A stretch of DNA of 7,365 nucleotides from NCBI GenBank assembly GCA_900768245.1, contig CAAGCE010000292.1:1-7365 (forward strand), read 5' to 3'. The stretch comes from Oscillospiraceae bacterium (GTDB taxonomy: Bacteria > Bacillota > Clostridia > Oscillospirales > Ruminococcaceae). This document shows positions 6,556-7,365 of the stretch, one piece after another. How positions within the stretch are numbered: position 1 is the first letter of the stretch; the number at the start of each line of letters is the position of its first letter. The translations under genes were made by a program, and so were the position numbers. The notes under the pieces were generated by a model. That model was not told the DNA's origin. It ran no database searches and was given only the letters and a program-made list of their open reading frames with translations.

Positions 6556-6730
6556 AGACGCGCCAAAGTAAATGCGAACCCCAAGATAGCAGCCGCGGCG
6601 GCAGTACGGCACAAAACCAGATGAGCCAAACAAAAGTAACAGTGCCAAAACACTTAAAGTTTCGGTCAAGCCTTTTCAAAGGCTTGTGGGAATCCAAAGG
6701 GCAAAGCCCGTGGTCGCCTCCGCAGAGGCG
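6545..6730 (-). repeat. Edge repeat, copy B, with G+C palindromes
   Basis: Reverse-complement counterpart of copy A; 6557-6686 matches 25-155 at about 90%. It starts in the T-tract of the operon terminator, just as copy A abuts the other operon's terminator. The distal end replaces copy A's first palindrome with two others: GGGC-AAA-GCCC (6699-6709) and CGCCTC-CGCA-GAGGCG (6715-6730), so modules appear exchanged. No gene is supported. Confidence 0.85.
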
Positions 6731-6800
6731 AAATCCCCAAGCACATTCTATCAAACAAAGCAAAATAAAAAGAAGCAAAGCAAAACTAACAAATCAAAAA

Positions 6801-6883
6801 AGCGCAATGCAGTTCAAAAAAGTTGGTGCGACAGATGTAACGACAGTTACAATCTAAGCTGACCCAATAATCTGCATTGCGCT
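6801..6883 (-). repeat. 83-nt structured element, copy 1
   Basis: Ends AGCGCAATGCAG and CTGCATTGCGCT are perfect 12-bp inverted repeats around a 59-nt interior. Inside, read on the plus strand, TTGG (6823-6826) can pair with CCAA (6864-6867), and AGATGTAAC-GACA-GTTAC-A-ATCT (6833-6855) forms an inner hairpin. On the minus strand the element ends in a T-run (6800-6795), so it could act as a terminator or the end of a small RNA. Copy 2 at 7241 is inverted relative to it. Confidence 0.7.
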
Positions 6884-6913
6884 TATTCTATCCTAATCAA
6901 GCAAAAGTAACCC

Positions 6914-6954
6914 TTTTCCAAATTTGCGAGCGTAAGCGGAGCAAATTTGGAAAA
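6914..6954 (+). repeat. Variable-stem hairpin H1
   Basis: Perfect 14-bp inverted repeat TTTTCCAAATTTGC / GCAAATTTGGAAAA enclosing the 13-nt loop GAGCGTAAGCGGA. It is preceded directly by GCAAAAGTAACCC (6901-6913). Confidence 0.85.
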
Positions 6955-6996
6955 CAAAGCAAATTAAAGATTGCCGATAACGAACCAAATTAACCC

Positions 6997-7049
6997 TTGC
7001 CATAAACGATACATTCAAGCGTCAGCGCAGAATTATCGTTTATAGGCAA
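6997..7049 (+). repeat. Variable-stem hairpin H2
   Basis: TTGCC/GGCAA, then ATAAACGAT/ATCGTTTAT (perfect 9 bp, one bulged A between the two helices), then ATTC/GAAT closing the 13-nt loop AAGCGTCAGCGCA. It is preceded by TTAACCC and followed by GCAAAAGTGAC (7054-7064). Confidence 0.8.
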
Positions 7050-7171
7050 CGGAGCAAAAGTGACAATTCAATCAGATAGCGTAGTATTTTATAAAATAGC
7101 ACATTTAAAACGGAACGGTATTTAGCATAGTTTGGTTTGTTATCCATATGTATCTGTTAGTTTTGCTTCGT

Positions 7172-7210
7172 TGCAGAATTTAACTCGCTTATGGCTCGTT
7201 AAATTTCGCA
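7172..7210 (-). repeat. Variable-stem hairpin H3
   Basis: On the minus strand, 13-nt arms TGCGAAATTTAAC and GTTAAATTCTGCA pair with one A.C mismatch and one G.T wobble around the 13-nt loop GAGCCATAAGCGA. It is preceded on that strand by GCAAAAGTAGCCCT. It mirrors H1 across the axis near 7062. Confidence 0.8.
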
Positions 7211-7240
7211 AGGGCTACTTTTGCTTGATAATATAGAAAT

Positions 7241-7323
7241 AGCGCAATGCAGATTAACCGTTTTATTTAGATAGTAATTTTCATTACTTCTCTCGGTTTT
7301 ACCTTTTTTAGCTGCATTGCGCT
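7241..7323 (+). repeat. 83-nt structured element, copy 2
   Basis: Same 12-bp ends and same 59-nt interior length as copy 1, in opposite orientation. The reverse complement of its interior matches copy 1 at 37 of 59 positions with no gap. Inner pairings on the plus strand are AACCG (7256-7260) with CGGTT (7294-7298) and AGTAAT-TTTC-ATTACT (7273-7288). The right arm runs into six T's, which gives it the look of a rho-independent terminator for rightward transcription. Confidence 0.7.
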
Positions 7324-7365
7324 TTTTTATTTGTTAGTTTTGCTTGGCTTTACTGTTACTTTTGC

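Larger units (their letters stand above)
6760..7365. repeat. Large imperfect palindrome, noncoding
   Basis: About 600 bp without a credible gene. Matching parts pair around an axis near 7062: the 83-nt elements (6801 and 7241), GCAAAAGTAAC-like motifs (6901 and 7214), hairpins (6914 and 7172), an ATTTGGTTCGTTATC-like stretch (about 6975-6991 and 7128-7144), and the flanks GCAAAACTAAC (6780) and GTTAGTTTTGC (7333). The central 7000-7125 is not mirrored; it holds one hairpin and a perfect 14-bp palindrome TATTTTATAAAATA (7085-7098). The right arm runs to the window end and may continue. Confidence 0.75.

Noticed and set aside
6621..6857. 78-codon rightward open frame across repeat B and the first 83-nt element
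   Set aside because: Made of repeat sequence, low complexity and lysine-rich, no ribosome site, and it ends within a structured element.
6560..7365. CRISPR array or tRNA genes in the repeat-rich right end
   Set aside because: Repeats are inverted and irregularly spaced with no equal-length spacers, and no cloverleaf or acceptor-stem pattern is visible.

Overview
The window looks like chromosome from a plant-fibre-degrading Firmicute, most likely a Ruminococcus-like member of the Oscillospiraceae. This rests on strong AAGGAGG-type ribosome sites, sigma-A promoters, two surface lipoproteins of carbohydrate-esterase type, a cytosolic GH51 arabinofuranosidase, and dense palindromic noncoding repeats. 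The genus is an inference from gene style, not a proven assignment.

Layout. Bases 1-172 hold a noncoding repeat (copy A). A terminator at 184-223 closes a leftward unit that reads LysR regulator (3208-4176), SGNH esterase (2098-3198), GH51 alpha-L-arabinofuranosidase (483-1970) and a small eight-cysteine protein (224-478). GH51 also has its own promoter, followed by an unusual leader in which a hairpin separates the Shine-Dalgarno sequence from the ATG. The regulator is divergent from a rightward pair of secreted lipoproteins, a CE4-type polysaccharide deacetylase (4479-5264) and a CE2-type acetyl esterase (5292-6485), closed by a strong terminator at 6507-6555. Between the two units, two near-consensus promoters overlap back to back. 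A 16-bp inverted repeat lies there at about -66 and -35 of the rightward promoter, the geometry expected for a LysR-type activator.

How the genes may work together (inference). The two lipoproteins would remove acetyl groups from hemicellulose or related glycans at the cell surface. The imported oligosaccharides would then be finished in the cytosol by the SGNH esterase and the arabinofuranosidase, with the LysR protein switching both arms. No transporter, xylanase or mannanase is in the window, so this is an accessory debranching module rather than a full utilisation locus.

From 6545 to the end there is no believable gene. Copy B of the edge repeat comes first, about 90% identical to copy A and inverted to it, so the gene block is bracketed by inverted repeats. 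After that, roughly 6760-7365 is one large imperfect palindrome with its axis near 7062. It contains two 83-nt elements with identical 12-bp ends and a core hairpin supported by compensatory changes, three hairpins whose stems differ but whose 13-nt loops are alike, and a recurring GCAAAAGTAAC motif. This structured tail is the part least explained by known features.
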